Below are positions 37,882-48,800 of a stretch of DNA of 64,000 bases, piece after piece; within the stretch, counting starts at the first letter, position 1; every line of letters starts with the position of its first letter. The stretch comes from Hoeflea_A sp963921345 (GTDB lineage: Bacteria > Pseudomonadota > Alphaproteobacteria > Rhizobiales > Rhizobiaceae). A program made the translations under genes and the position numbers. The notes beneath the pieces are model-generated. The model was given only the letters and a program-made list of their open reading frames with translations. It did not search any database and had not been told where the DNA came from. The stretch is taken from positions 1,674,001 through 1,738,000 of the forward strand of contig CAWUFE020000007.1 in assembly GCA_963921345.3 (NCBI GenBank). The letters are read 5' to 3'.

Positions 37882-40520
37882 TGAACGTGGCGGTTCGCGA
37901 CGACCTGCGGCCGAAGGCGAAGGACCGATCCGCCTATGCGGACGGGCTGCGCGCCGAACTTGGCGCGCTGTGGCGCAACATCCTGCTCAAACGCGCACCG
38001 CATGTCGCCGCCTGGACCGATGCCCCCTCGCCCGCCGCCATTCCCGTCGGCCGAGAAGCCACACCTTACCTGCAGGCGCTGTCCATCTGGTTTCAGCTAT
38101 CGCGCATCATCGATGAGAATGCGGCGGTGCGTGAAAGGCGCCGGACCGAGACCGATCTGGGACCCGACGCGGTGGAAGGAAGCTTCGCCGAGGCCCTGTC
38201 CTGCAAATCGACCGATGCGGAGCGTCTTCGCAAAGCCGCAGGATCCCTTTGCGTCGGTCCCACCCTGACGGCCCACCCGACGGAAGCCAAGCGCGTTACG
38301 GTGCTTGAGATCCATCGCCGGATTTACCGTTGTCTCGTCAGTCTCGAAGCCCAGCGCTGGACCCCGGCCGAGCGGGCCGACCTGCTGCAGGATATCGAAG
38401 CGGAAATCGACCTGCTCTGGCTGACTGGTGAGCTTCGCCTGGAGCGTCCCAGCCTGAACGACGAGATCGAATGGGGCTTCCAGTTTTTCCGCGACGCCAT
38501 CTTCGAAGCGGTGCCGCAGGTGCTCGACCGCTTCGACCAGGCCACGGGACAGCTGTTCGACGAGGCCACGCTTGCAACGCCGGAAATCTGCTTTCACAGC
38601 TGGATCGGAGGCGACCGCGACGGCAATCCCGGCGTGACAACCGCCGTGACCGCGCAGGCGCTGGAACGCGGCCGCGACATTGCCATCGAGCTCTATGAGC
38701 AGATGCTTGCCAAAGCCGCCAGCCGGTTGAGCATCAGCGACCAGATCCTGGCGCTGCCCGAACCCCATCAATCGCGCGTGCGTGCCATCGCGGAGGGAAA
38801 CCCGGGAGGCCGCCGCAACCCGAACGAACTCTTCCGGCAGGCGCTGTCGGCGATCGGCAGTCGCCTTCAGAAGCGCTCGTACAGCCATATCGGCCAGTTC
38901 CTCTCCCATCTCGACACGCTGGATGCGGCGCTCTGCGCCGTGGATGCAAAACCGCTGGCGCAACGCTATATCCGCCGCCTGCGCAGATCCGCATCGGTCT
39001 TCGGCTTCCGCACAGCAACGCTGGACATTCGACAGAATTCGACGGTCACCGCGGCCGTTCTGACGGAAATCTGGGAAAAGCAGCCCGGACCGTTTCCGGC
39101 TTACGGCACTGATGAGTGGTCGGCGCGCCTGCGTCGCGAACTGGCCGACCCCACCTTGCAACCTCTGGACCCCGCCGAGCTGACGGATCAGGGCGGCGAC
39201 CTGCTCCAATTGCTCGCACTGATGCACGCGGCCCAAACCGGGCCCGATCCGAAGGCCGTCGGTCCGTTCATCCTGTCCATGACCCGGTCGGCCGACGACA
39301 TTCTTGGCGTCTATCTTCTTGCCCGCTATGCCGGATTCGGTGCCGAGACCCTGGATCTTGCGGTGGTGCCGTTGTTCGAAACGATCGACGACCTGCGCAG
39401 CGCTCCTGCCATCCTTCAGGCGCTGCTCGACGTTCCGCTTGCCCGCCGCAGCCTGAAGACCAGAGGGCGGACCATCGAGGTGATGCTCGGCTACTCCGAC
39501 AGCAGCAAGGATGGCGGCTTCCTGTGCGCGGCCTGGGAATTGGATCGGGCCCAGCGGAAAATCGTCTCCGCGCTCGAATCCCAAGGGTTTCGCACGGCCT
39601 TCTTCCACGGCCGCGGCGGCTCCGTCAGCCGCGGCGGCACGCCGGCCAGCCGGGCGGTCGCCGCACAGCCCACGGGAACGATATCCGGACGTCTGCGCGT
39701 CACCGAGCAGGGCGAAGTCGTTTCGGCGCAATATGCCAATCGCGGCACCGCCGCCGCCCATCTCGAGCTCTTGCTCGCCAACACCCTGCGGCACTCGGCC
39801 GAGCCGCGCGTTTCGCCGCCCCGGCCCGAATTCGAAGATGCGCTGGAGGCACTGTCGGGCCTGTCGCAGACTTCCTATGTGTCGCTGCTGCAAACGGACG
39901 GCTTCCTCGACTACTTCCAGCAGGCAAGCCCCGTCGAGGAATTGGCCCGGCTGAAAATCGGCTCGCGGCCGCCACGCCGTTTCGGCGCCGCGAGCCTTGA
40001 CGACCTGCGCGCCATTCCCTGGGTGTTCGCCTGGTCGCAAAACCGCCACCTGATCACCGGCTGGTACGGCTTCGGTGCGGCGATCACCGAGTTTCGCCGG
40101 TTTCGCGGCGCCGGCGGCGACCAGGTGCTGCATGACCTGTTCCAGCAATCCCGCCTGTTCAGGCTCATCGTCGACGAAATCGAGAAATCGCTCTATCAGG
40201 TGGACATGACCATCGCCGGTGAATATGCCTCGCTGGTGGCCGATGCGAGCACACGCCGCACCATATTCGGCGCCATCGAGGCCGAGTACGAGCAGGCCTG
40301 CAACAGCGTGACTTTCCTGACCGGGTCGCAATCGATCGGGCAACGGTTTCCGGTTTTCCGCGAGCGCTTCGACCGCAAGCGCACCGATCTCGACCGCATC
40401 AACACGCTGCAGGTGTCGCTGCTGCGCGAAGACCGCAACTGCATCGCAGGAACCGCACTGTATGCGCCGCTTCTGCAAACCATGAACGCCATTTCGGCCG
40501 GCCTGGGCTGGACCGGCTAG
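37881..40520 (+). CDS. ppc: Phosphoenolpyruvate carboxylase
   Basis: An 879-residue enzyme that adds bicarbonate to PEP to give oxaloacetate, the CO2-fixing step of the serine cycle. Active-site blocks: GPTLTAHPTEAKRVT (catalytic His), GYSDSSKDGGFL, and the Gly-rich loop FFHGRGGSVSRGG. The C-terminus YAPLLQTMNAISAGLGWTG is close to, but not exactly, the classic NTG end, as in the serine-cycle type. The start at 37881 overlaps the hprA stop; the frame is open 132 bp further upstream, but inside hprA. Confidence 0.95.
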   Translation: MNVAVRDDLRPKAKDRSAYADGLRAELGALWRNILLKRAPHVAAWTDAPSPAAIPVGREATPYLQALSIWFQLSRIIDENAAVRERRRTETDLGPDAVEGSFAEALSCKSTDAERLRKAAGSLCVGPTLTAHPTEAKRVTVLEIHRRIYRCLVSLEAQRWTPAERADLLQDIEAEIDLLWLTGELRLERPSLNDEIEWGFQFFRDAIFEAVPQVLDRFDQATGQLFDEATLATPEICFHSWIGGDRDGNPGVTTAVTAQALERGRDIAIELYEQMLAKAASRLSISDQILALPEPHQSRVRAIAEGNPGGRRNPNELFRQALSAIGSRLQKRSYSHIGQFLSHLDTLDAALCAVDAKPLAQRYIRRLRRSASVFGFRTATLDIRQNSTVTAAVLTEIWEKQPGPFPAYGTDEWSARLRRELADPTLQPLDPAELTDQGGDLLQLLALMHAAQTGPDPKAVGPFILSMTRSADDILGVYLLARYAGFGAETLDLAVVPLFETIDDLRSAPAILQALLDVPLARRSLKTRGRTIEVMLGYSDSSKDGGFLCAAWELDRAQRKIVSALESQGFRTAFFHGRGGSVSRGGTPASRAVAAQPTGTISGRLRVTEQGEVVSAQYANRGTAAAHLELLLANTLRHSAEPRVSPPRPEFEDALEALSGLSQTSYVSLLQTDGFLDYFQQASPVEELARLKIGSRPPRRFGAASLDDLRAIPWVFAWSQNRHLITGWYGFGAAITEFRRFRGAGGDQVLHDLFQQSRLFRLIVDEIEKSLYQVDMTIAGEYASLVADASTRRTIFGAIEAEYEQACNSVTFLTGSQSIGQRFPVFRERFDRKRTDLDRINTLQVSLLREDRNCIAGTALYAPLLQTMNAISAGLGWTG

Positions 40521-40541
40521 AAACTCCGGGAGACTTGCATC

Positions 40542-41837
40542 GTGAACACCCATCACCGCTTTGACGGCTTCTTCACCGAACCCCTGGCCAGCCGCGACCC
40601 CGAGCTTCAGGCCGCGATCACCGGCGAACTCGGCCGCCAGCGCGACGAGATCGAACTGATCGCGTCCGAGAACATCGTGTCGGCTGCCGTCATGGAGGCC
40701 CAGGGTTCGGTTCTGACCAACAAATACGCCGAGGGCTATCCGGGCCGCCGCTATTATGGCGGCTGCCAGTTTGTCGACGTCGCCGAGAACCTGGCCATCG
40801 ACCGCGCCAAGCAGCTGTTCAACTGCGATTTTGCCAATGTCCAGCCCAATTCGGGCTCGCAGGCCAACCAGGGCGTGTTCCAGGCCTTGCTGCAGCCGGG
40901 CGACACCATCCTCGGCATGAACCTCGCGTCGGGCGGACACCTAACCCACGGCGCGGCACCCAACCAGTCGGGCAAATGGTTCAACGCCGTGCAGTACGGC
41001 GTACGGCGCGAAGACCACCGCATCGACTATGCCGAGATCGAAGCACTGGCAAAAGAGCACAATCCGAAGCTCATCATCGCCGGTGGCTCGGCCATACCGC
41101 GGGTCATCGACTTTGCCCGCATGCGGGCGATCGCCGATACCGTCGGCGCCTATCTGCTGGTCGATATGGCTCACTTTGCCGGCCTGGTCGCCGCCGGCGA
41201 GCACCCGTCGCCCTTCCCGCACGCCCATGTGGCAACAACCACCACCCACAAGACCCTGCGGGGTCCGCGCGGCGGCATGATCCTGACCAACGACGAGGCG
41301 ATCGCCAAAAAGGTCAACTCGTCCATCTTTCCCGGCATCCAGGGCGGTCCGCTGATGCATGTGATCGCCGCCAAGGCCGCCGCCTTCGGCGAGGCGCTGC
41401 GCCCGGAATTCAAGGACTACATGCGCCAGGTGCGCCTCAATGCCGACGCACTGGCCGATCAGCTGATCAAGGGCGGCCTGGACATCGTCACCGGCGGCAC
41501 CGACACCCATGTGATGCTGGTCGACCTGCGGCCCAAGGGCGTGACCGGCAACGTTGTGGACAAGGCGCTGGGCCGCGCCCGCATCACCACCAACAAGAAC
41601 GGCATCCCGTTCGATCCGGAAAAGCCGACGGTGACTTCCGGCATCCGCCTGGGCACGCCGGCCGGCACCACCCGCGGTTTCGGCCAGGCCGAGTTCCGCC
41701 TGATCGCCGACATGATCGTCGAGGTCATCGACGGTCTGGCGGAGAACGGCGAGGAAGGCAACCAGGACGTCGAGGCGAGCGTCCGCATCAAGGTCGCCGA
41801 GCTCTGCGCGCAATTCCCCATCTACGACCAGATGTAA
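40542..41837 (+). CDS. glyA: Serine hydroxymethyltransferase
   Basis: A 431-residue PLP enzyme that makes serine from glycine and methylene-tetrahydrofolate, the C1 entry step of the serine cycle. The PLP Lys is in VATTTTHKTLRGPRGG, and IELIASENIVSAAVMEAQGS, NKYAEGYPGRRYYGGC and LLVDMAHFAGLVAAG are family blocks. The start codon is GTG with GGGAGAC upstream, 21 bp after ppc. Being part of this operon, it is probably the C1-specific copy, with a further housekeeping glyA elsewhere. Confidence 0.96.
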   Translation: MNTHHRFDGFFTEPLASRDPELQAAITGELGRQRDEIELIASENIVSAAVMEAQGSVLTNKYAEGYPGRRYYGGCQFVDVAENLAIDRAKQLFNCDFANVQPNSGSQANQGVFQALLQPGDTILGMNLASGGHLTHGAAPNQSGKWFNAVQYGVRREDHRIDYAEIEALAKEHNPKLIIAGGSAIPRVIDFARMRAIADTVGAYLLVDMAHFAGLVAAGEHPSPFPHAHVATTTTHKTLRGPRGGMILTNDEAIAKKVNSSIFPGIQGGPLMHVIAAKAAAFGEALRPEFKDYMRQVRLNADALADQLIKGGLDIVTGGTDTHVMLVDLRPKGVTGNVVDKALGRARITTNKNGIPFDPEKPTVTSGIRLGTPAGTTRGFGQAEFRLIADMIVEVIDGLAENGEEGNQDVEASVRIKVAELCAQFPIYDQM

Positions 41838-41854
41838 ATCGAGGAACCCGAACC

Positions 41855-42832
41855 ATGAGTTTCTTTACTATCGAACAGGCACCGGCACGGCTGAACCGCA
41901 GCGAACTCGCCGTGCCGGGCAGCCAGCCGCAGATATTCGAACGGGCGGCCCAGTCCGAGGCCGACATCATATTCCTCGATCTGGAGGACGCGGTGGCGCC
42001 GGACGACAAGGAGCAGGCGCGAAAGAACATCATCCGGGCGCTGAACGAGATCGACTGGGGCACCAAGACCATGTCGATCCGCATCAACGGCCTCGACACG
42101 CACTACATGTACCGCGACGTGGTCGATGTGGTCGAACAGGCCGGCGAGCGCCTGGATCTGATCATGGTCCCGAAAGTCGGAACGGCCGCCGACGTCTATG
42201 CGGTCGACATGATGGTCACGCAGATCGAGGACGCCAAGGGCTACAAGAAGCGGATCGGTTTCGAGCACATCATCGAAACCGCACTCGGCATGCAGAATGT
42301 CGACGAGATCGCGTCGGCCTCGAAGCGCAACGAAAGCCTGCATTTCGGCGTCGCCGACTACGCCGCCAGCACCCGCGCCCGCACCACCATCATCGGCGGC
42401 GTCAATCCCGACTATGCGGTCCTGACCGACCCCACCAGCGACGGCAGCCGCGATGTGCACTGGGGCGACATGTGGCACTACGCCCTGGCCCGCATGGTCG
42501 TGGCGGCACGGGCAAACGGCCTGCGCCCGATCGACGGCCCGTTCGGCGATTTTCAGGACGCGGACGGATACCGGGCGGCCGCCAGACGCGCTGCGGTCCT
42601 GGGGTGCGAGGGAAAATGGGCGATCCACCCGAGCCAGATTGCGCTGGCCAACGAGGTGATGGGTCCCTCCGAGGCCGAGGTCATCAAGGCACGGCGCATC
42701 CTGGAGGCCATGGCGGAAGCCGAAGCGGCGGGCAAAGGGGCCGTGTCGCTGGACGGGCGCCTGATCGACTATGCCTCTATTCGCCAGGCTGAAGTGCAGG
42801 TCGAAAAGGCCCGCCAGATCGCCGCTGCCTGA
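41855..42832 (+). CDS. mclA: Malyl-CoA lyase (L-malyl-CoA/beta-methylmalyl-CoA lyase)
   Basis: A 325-residue HpcH/HpaI (CitE-like) aldolase that splits malyl-CoA into glyoxylate and acetyl-CoA, closing the serine cycle. Family segments: RSELAVPGSQPQIFERA, DIIFLDLEDAVAPDDKEQARKN (Mg-binding), LIMVPKVGTAADVYAVD, and GKWAIHPSQIALANEVMGPSEAE. It is the last gene of the operon, 17 bp after glyA, and converges on the NRPS gene with 36 bp between stops. Confidence 0.95.
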   Translation: MSFFTIEQAPARLNRSELAVPGSQPQIFERAAQSEADIIFLDLEDAVAPDDKEQARKNIIRALNEIDWGTKTMSIRINGLDTHYMYRDVVDVVEQAGERLDLIMVPKVGTAADVYAVDMMVTQIEDAKGYKKRIGFEHIIETALGMQNVDEIASASKRNESLHFGVADYAASTRARTTIIGGVNPDYAVLTDPTSDGSRDVHWGDMWHYALARMVVAARANGLRPIDGPFGDFQDADGYRAAARRAAVLGCEGKWAIHPSQIALANEVMGPSEAEVIKARRILEAMAEAEAAGKGAVSLDGRLIDYASIRQAEVQVEKARQIAAA

Positions 42833-42868
42833 CCGGGCGGCTAAGCAGCGGGAAAAGCGTTGCTGGTC

Positions 42869-45800
42869 TCAGTGCGGGCTGAGTGACACGCCTGTGTCGC
42901 CACTCGGGTTGCGGCCGGCGCGCTGCGAACGGCTGAGCAACCTTTGCAGGGCGGCAGAGCGATTGTCGTCCGGCATTGCTTCGACGCATCTTCGCCACAC
43001 CGCGTCGATCGACCGATCCGGCGACTTGGCGGACTGAACGACAAAGGCCGAATACAAATCGATCAGGGCTTCGATCGTCGAATCGTCGAACTGATCGGCG
43101 AGGAAGCCCACCCGCGCCTCGATCTCATCGCCGGACTGAATGAACGTTATCGCCAGATCTTCCCCTTGGGGTGGCTGTGGCTTGGTGATGTCGATGTCCG
43201 TGAATTCAAGCGAGCCCGGTTGCACCCCGTCGGGCTCTTCCTCGATGATGAGCTGACAAAAAACCTCGTATGCGGGCCTGAATGTGCCGTTGTGGCCATT
43301 GGTGATGGACGCCGCAACTTCGGCGAACGGCAGCAAATCATTTTCCAGGGAGGAAGCCAGGTCAGCCAGGGCTGCTCCCAGCGACATGACGATTGTATCC
43401 GTGGGAGAAATCCGATGGCGCAAAAGGATGTTGTTGACGAAATTGCCGATGCAGTTTTCAAATACCGGATGCCTACGACCGCTGGTCAGGGTGCCAATGA
43501 CGATATCCTCCACATTCGTCAATCGGCTGAAGACGATCGCCAGACTGGTTTCCAGAACGACGAAATGCGTGGCATCACCGTAACCGGCCAATTGCCTGAC
43601 CGCCTGAACCACTGAAGCGTTCATTTGCCTATGCACATACCCGCCCCGATCCGATTGCGTCTCCGGCAAGGGCCGGTCATAGAGGCGCTCAAGAAACACT
43701 GGTGCCTCCGACAGCTTGTCCGTCCAGTACCGTTTGAGTGTCTTCACACGCTCCGGTGTCAGTTCCTTGCGTTCCCAGGCGGAAAAATCGACATACTGCA
43801 TGGCTGGGTCATCAAGGTCTGGGTCGGTTTGCTCGGCCAATGCCGCATAAATTTGCGCAAACTCTCCTGCGAGGAGAGCTATTGAAACTGCGTCCACGGA
43901 AATGTGAAAGAAGCAGAGTGTCAGAAAGGCCAGATCTTCGGAAACGACGAATAAGCTCGCACAGACCATCGGGCCTTCGAACACGTTGACCGGCGGCGGT
44001 TTCGAAACATCCTCCAGCACCAATTGCAGCGCATCCTTGCGATCGCACCCCGTCAGAGTGTGGACCCGAAGCCGGAAGCTCCCTTTCTCGCCGATAACCG
44101 GATGGAAACCGCCATTTTCCGGTCCAGGTTCATAGTGCGTGCGCAGAATCTCATGCCTGTCGACCAATGCTGCGAGTGTTCGTTCGATCAGACTCGGGTT
44201 GAACGGACCTTCCAGCGCAATGACTTTTCTGATCAGGAAGTTCTGTATCTCCTCATCCCCGACATGAGCCCGATACTGACCATCGGTGAGAGCGCGCTCT
44301 TCGACCGACGACAATGGCAGAATTCCTGATCGGGTCGCCGGCACGACGGTTCCCGCCTGCCTGTCCGTTCCGGCGGAAAGCGCTGCGGCCAACCCTGCCA
44401 CGGTGGGCTGCTCGAATACCGCACGCAATGGCAATTGCCTGCCGGTCATCTCGGCCAGCCGAGCCGCCAGCCGCACCGCCAGCAACGAATGGCCGCCGAG
44501 ATCGAAGAAGCTGTCGTGAAGACCGACGGCTTCGTCGACATCGAGCAGATCCGCCACCGCTGCGGCAACGGCCTTTTCCTCATCGCTGCGCGGGGCTGCA
44601 TAGGCGGTCCGCTGCATTGTCACGTCGACATCCGGCAGCGCCTTGCGGTCGACCTTGCCCGACGAAGTCAGCGGCACCCGGGCAATGCCGACAAAGCCCG
44701 ACGGCACGATGTGCCCGGGCAGGCTGCGCCGCAACTCACCGCGCACCGCCTCCAGGTCGAGCAGACCCTCGAGCTGGAAGGACCCCTCCTTGGCCTCCGC
44801 GCCGTCCGGCACGACATAGGCAATCAACCGGGTATCGTCACTCGCAGCGGTGTAGGCGACGACAACGGCCTGCGCGATGCCGGCGCACGCCATCAGGCCC
44901 GCCTCGATCTCGCCGAGTTCCACCCGCATGCCGCGGATCTTGATCTGGAAGTCGGCACGGCCGAGGAACTCCAGCGTGCCGTCGGGTCGCCAGCGTGCCA
45001 GGTCGCCGGTGCGATAGAGGCGTGCACCAGGTGCCGACCCGAACGGATCGGCGACGAATTTGTCCGCCGTCAAACCGGGTCGGCCAAGATAGCCGAGAGC
45101 CGCCGCATCGCCTCCGACGAACAGCTCGCCCGGCACGGAAACGGGAACGATGTTCAGTGCCGGATCCAGAACATAGACCTTTGCCCGCCCGAACGGAGCG
45201 AGTGCAAATGCATCCCTGGCATCGCAAATGACATCACTGATTCCCGCAACGGCTGCTGTCTCCGTAGAACCCCAGGAATTCCAGACTCGTGCAGACCCTA
45301 CGGGTATGCGCAGATCGCTCCAACGCGGCCGCTCGCCAGTCACGACCAGACTGCGATTGGAGAAATCGAACCGGTCGGGAGCGGTACCGACAATCGACGG
45401 CAGCGTGACCACATAGTCGATATTCCGGTCGCAGACGAACTGCCAGAAGCGATCCGCTTCAAAACGCCCTTTCTCCCGATAGATCGCAAGCGTGCCGCCG
45501 CTGACCAGCATTGGAAGAACCTCTTCCAGAAACGTCACCCAGGTTGCGGAAACCCGCTGCAGGCCCCTGCGCCCCGCCTCAATGCCGACGGCCTCTATAT
45601 ATCCGAGCGACAGGTGAACGAGGTTTTTCTGGTTTCCCATCACTCCCTTCGGTTTCCCGGTCGAGCCCGAAGTGTAGATGACATAGGCCAGCGTATCGGG
45701 TGTGAGCGGTGAACGCCGATCGGCATCGCGGATCGCAACCTCGGAGAGCGCCGAGATGGTTTCGGCGACCCCCTCGTCGTCCAGCGGGATCGCCCGTACA

Positions 45801-48800
45801 TCGGCAGGCAATGTGTCCTCGTAACCTCGCGCCGTAATTGCCACCCGAGCCTTTGCATCGTTCAGCATGAAGGCCAGGCGGTCGCGCGGATGATCGGGGT
45901 CGAGCGGCAGATAGGAAGCACCGCTCTTCCAGATGGCAAGCAGGCTCACGATCAATTCCGCCGACCGCTCCATGCACACGCCTACGACATGCTCGCAGCC
46001 GACGCCCTGGTCGATCAGATGCCTTGCCAGCCGGTTGGACTCCGCATCCAGATCGCCATAGGTCAGGTTCCGAACCCCGTCGATCACTGCCACCGCTTCC
46101 GGCCGCGCTGCAGCCTGCTCGTCGAACAGATCCACCACCGTTTTGTCTTCTGGATAGTCCGCCGCCGTCTGGTTGAAGCCGGTGATCAGTTCGCGCCGCT
46201 CGTCTTCGGACATGAGCGGAAGCTGGGCAAGTACCGTCAGCGGGTCGTCGGCGATCGCCGTCAACATCCGTTCATACATCGCCGCGATGCGCCGCGCCGT
46301 TGCCGCGTCGAACAGCTGCGTGGCATAGCTCAGCGAACCGCCGATACCGTCCGCCCCCTTCTCCAGGCTCAGCGACAGCTCGAACTGACCGTCCGACCGG
46401 CCGTCGTCGCCCAGCACGTCGACCTCCAGCCCCTCGAACGCCGCATCCAGTTGCCGGCCGCCCGCATCGCCGGTGTTCTGCAGCACGAACATCACCTGAA
46501 CCAGCGGCTGATGGCTCAGCGAGCGCGTCGGTTGCACCGCCTCCACCACAGCCTCGAACGGAACGTCCGAATGCTCGAAAGCATCGACGATCGTCTGGCG
46601 GTTGCGCCCCAGGCAGTCCTCGAAGGTCTCGCCGCTCCCGAACCGATGGCGCAGCGCCACCGTGTTGACGAAGAAGCCGACCAGCCGCTCCAGTTCGAGT
46701 CGCGGGCGCCCACCCACCGCCGTGCCGATCACCAGGTCCTCGTCGCCGCCGATGCGATACAGCAGCACCGCAAAGGCGGTTTCCAGCACCATGAACAAGG
46801 TCGCATCGCAAGATCGGGCAAGAGTGTTCAGCCGCGCCACCACATCCTCCGGCACCTGCACCTCGACCTGATCGCTCCGATAGTCCGCCTGCGTTGGCCG
46901 CGGCCGGTCGAACGGCAGCGTGACCGCATCGGGCACCCCTGCTAGCTGCTGCTTCCAGTAGGCCGCCTTTTCTCCAAGCCGGTTCGCGTCCAGCAGTGTG
47001 CGCTGCCAGGCGGCATAGTCGCCATACTGCACGGCAAGCGGCTCGGGCTCGTTCGCCTCGCCGCTCACATGGGCGCTGTAGAAGGCGGCGACCTCGCCCA
47101 GCAGCAGGTCCAGCGACCAGCCATCCAGCACGGAATGATGGCCTCCGGCGACCAGAATGTGCTCCGTCTCGCCGATACGCAGCAGCGTCGCCCGGAACAG
47201 CGGACCCGAGGACAGATCGAACGGTCGCGAGAGCAGTGTGTCGACGCGCTGTTCAATTGCCGGCTGATCGAACCCCATCAGGTCCTCTTCGCCGACGGCA
47301 AATCCTTCGCATGGGGCGATCACCAGAACCGGGTGACCATCGGCTTCGGCAAAGTGCGTGCGCAGGCTTTCATGTCGATCGACCACTGCCGACAGCGCCA
47401 CCTTCAGGGCATCCGCATCCAATGCCCCCTTCAGGTGCAGCGCCCCCTCGATGTGATAGGCGGCGCCCGCCTTCCTATCCAGCCGGTCCAGGAACCAAAG
47501 CCGCTCCTGCTGCCACGATAGAGGCAACGCTGTCGAGCGGTCTGCCAAGGGGATCGCTTCCACTTCACCGGCCTGCAGGTCGGCAAGCGCCGCGGCCAGC
47601 TCTTCGACGGTTGGTCGTTCGAACACGGCGCGCACCGGAAGGTCCCGACCAGTCGCCTCGGTCAGACGCGCCACCAGCCGCACCGCCAGCAGCGAATGAC
47701 CGCCGAGATCGAAGAAGCTGTCGTGAAGACCGACGGCTTCTTCGACCTCGAGAAGATCGGCCATGGCTTCGGCAACAGCCCGCTCTTCTTCGCTGCGCGG
47801 TGCCGCATAGTCGGCCCGCTGCACCGACACATCGACATCCGGCAGCGCCTTGCGGTCGACCTTGCCGGAAGAAGTCCGCGGCACTCGGGCGATGCCGACA
47901 AAGCCCGACGGCACCATGTGTTCCGGCAGTTTGCACCGCAATGCGTTTCGCACCGCCTCCAGGTCGAGCAGACCCTCAAGCTCGACGGGGCCCTGTCCGT
48001 CATCCACGCCTTCCGGCGCCACATAGGCGATCAGCCTGGCATCTCCACCCGCATCGGTGCGCGCCACGACGACGGCTTGCGCGATGCCGTCGCAAGCCGT
48101 CAGCCGAGCCTCGATCTCACCCAGCTCCACCCTCATACCGCGGATTTTGACCTGGAAGTCGCCGCGACCGAGGAACTCGAGTGTGCCATCTGACCGCCAG
48201 CGCGCAAGGTCGCCGGTACGGTAGAGGCGCGCGCCGGGCGCAGACCCGAACGGATCGGCGATGAACCTGTCCGCCATCAGGCCGGAGCGGCCGAGATAGC
48301 CGCGCCCCACCTGAACTCCGCCGATCAGCAGTTCACCGGCGACACCCAGCGGCGTCGGCTCAAGACGATCGTCGACCACATAGATCTGCGTGTTGGCGAC
48401 CGGCGAGCCTATCGAAGCAACCGGGCCGTCATGATCGGCACCGTTTGTGCAGTCATGCCAGGTCGCGTTGATCGTCGCTTCGGTGGGTCCGTAATGGTTG
48501 ATCAGCCGAATCCGGTCGATCTGTTCCAGCAGGTTTTGCTTCAGGCGATTGTCGAGCGCTTCGCCGCCGCACAGGATCTGTTGCAGCGCTGTGCATTGGT
48601 CGAGACCGCCATGCGAAAGCAGGACCGAAAGAACCGACGGCACCACGATCATGGTCGTCACGCCGCGCTCGGCACAGAGACGACACAGCGCCGCAGGGTT
48701 CGACGAGATTGCCTCCGGCGCCACAACCACCCGATGGCCGAACGCCAGCGGCCACCATAGTTCCTCGGCCGAATAGTCGAAGCCGATCGTCGTGCGATGC

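Noticed and set aside
33576..40940. Very long minus-strand frames opposite the serine-cycle genes (e.g. 33576-35501 and 38097-40940)
   Set aside because: They lie antisense to sgaA/mtkA and ppc, whose active-site motifs are intact; the antisense translations show no recognisable fold.
44618..46150. A ketoreductase or other domain inserted in A5 to explain a keto-acid substrate
   Set aside because: The spacing between core motifs of A5 is the same as in A1-A4, so there is no room for an inserted KR or methyltransferase domain.
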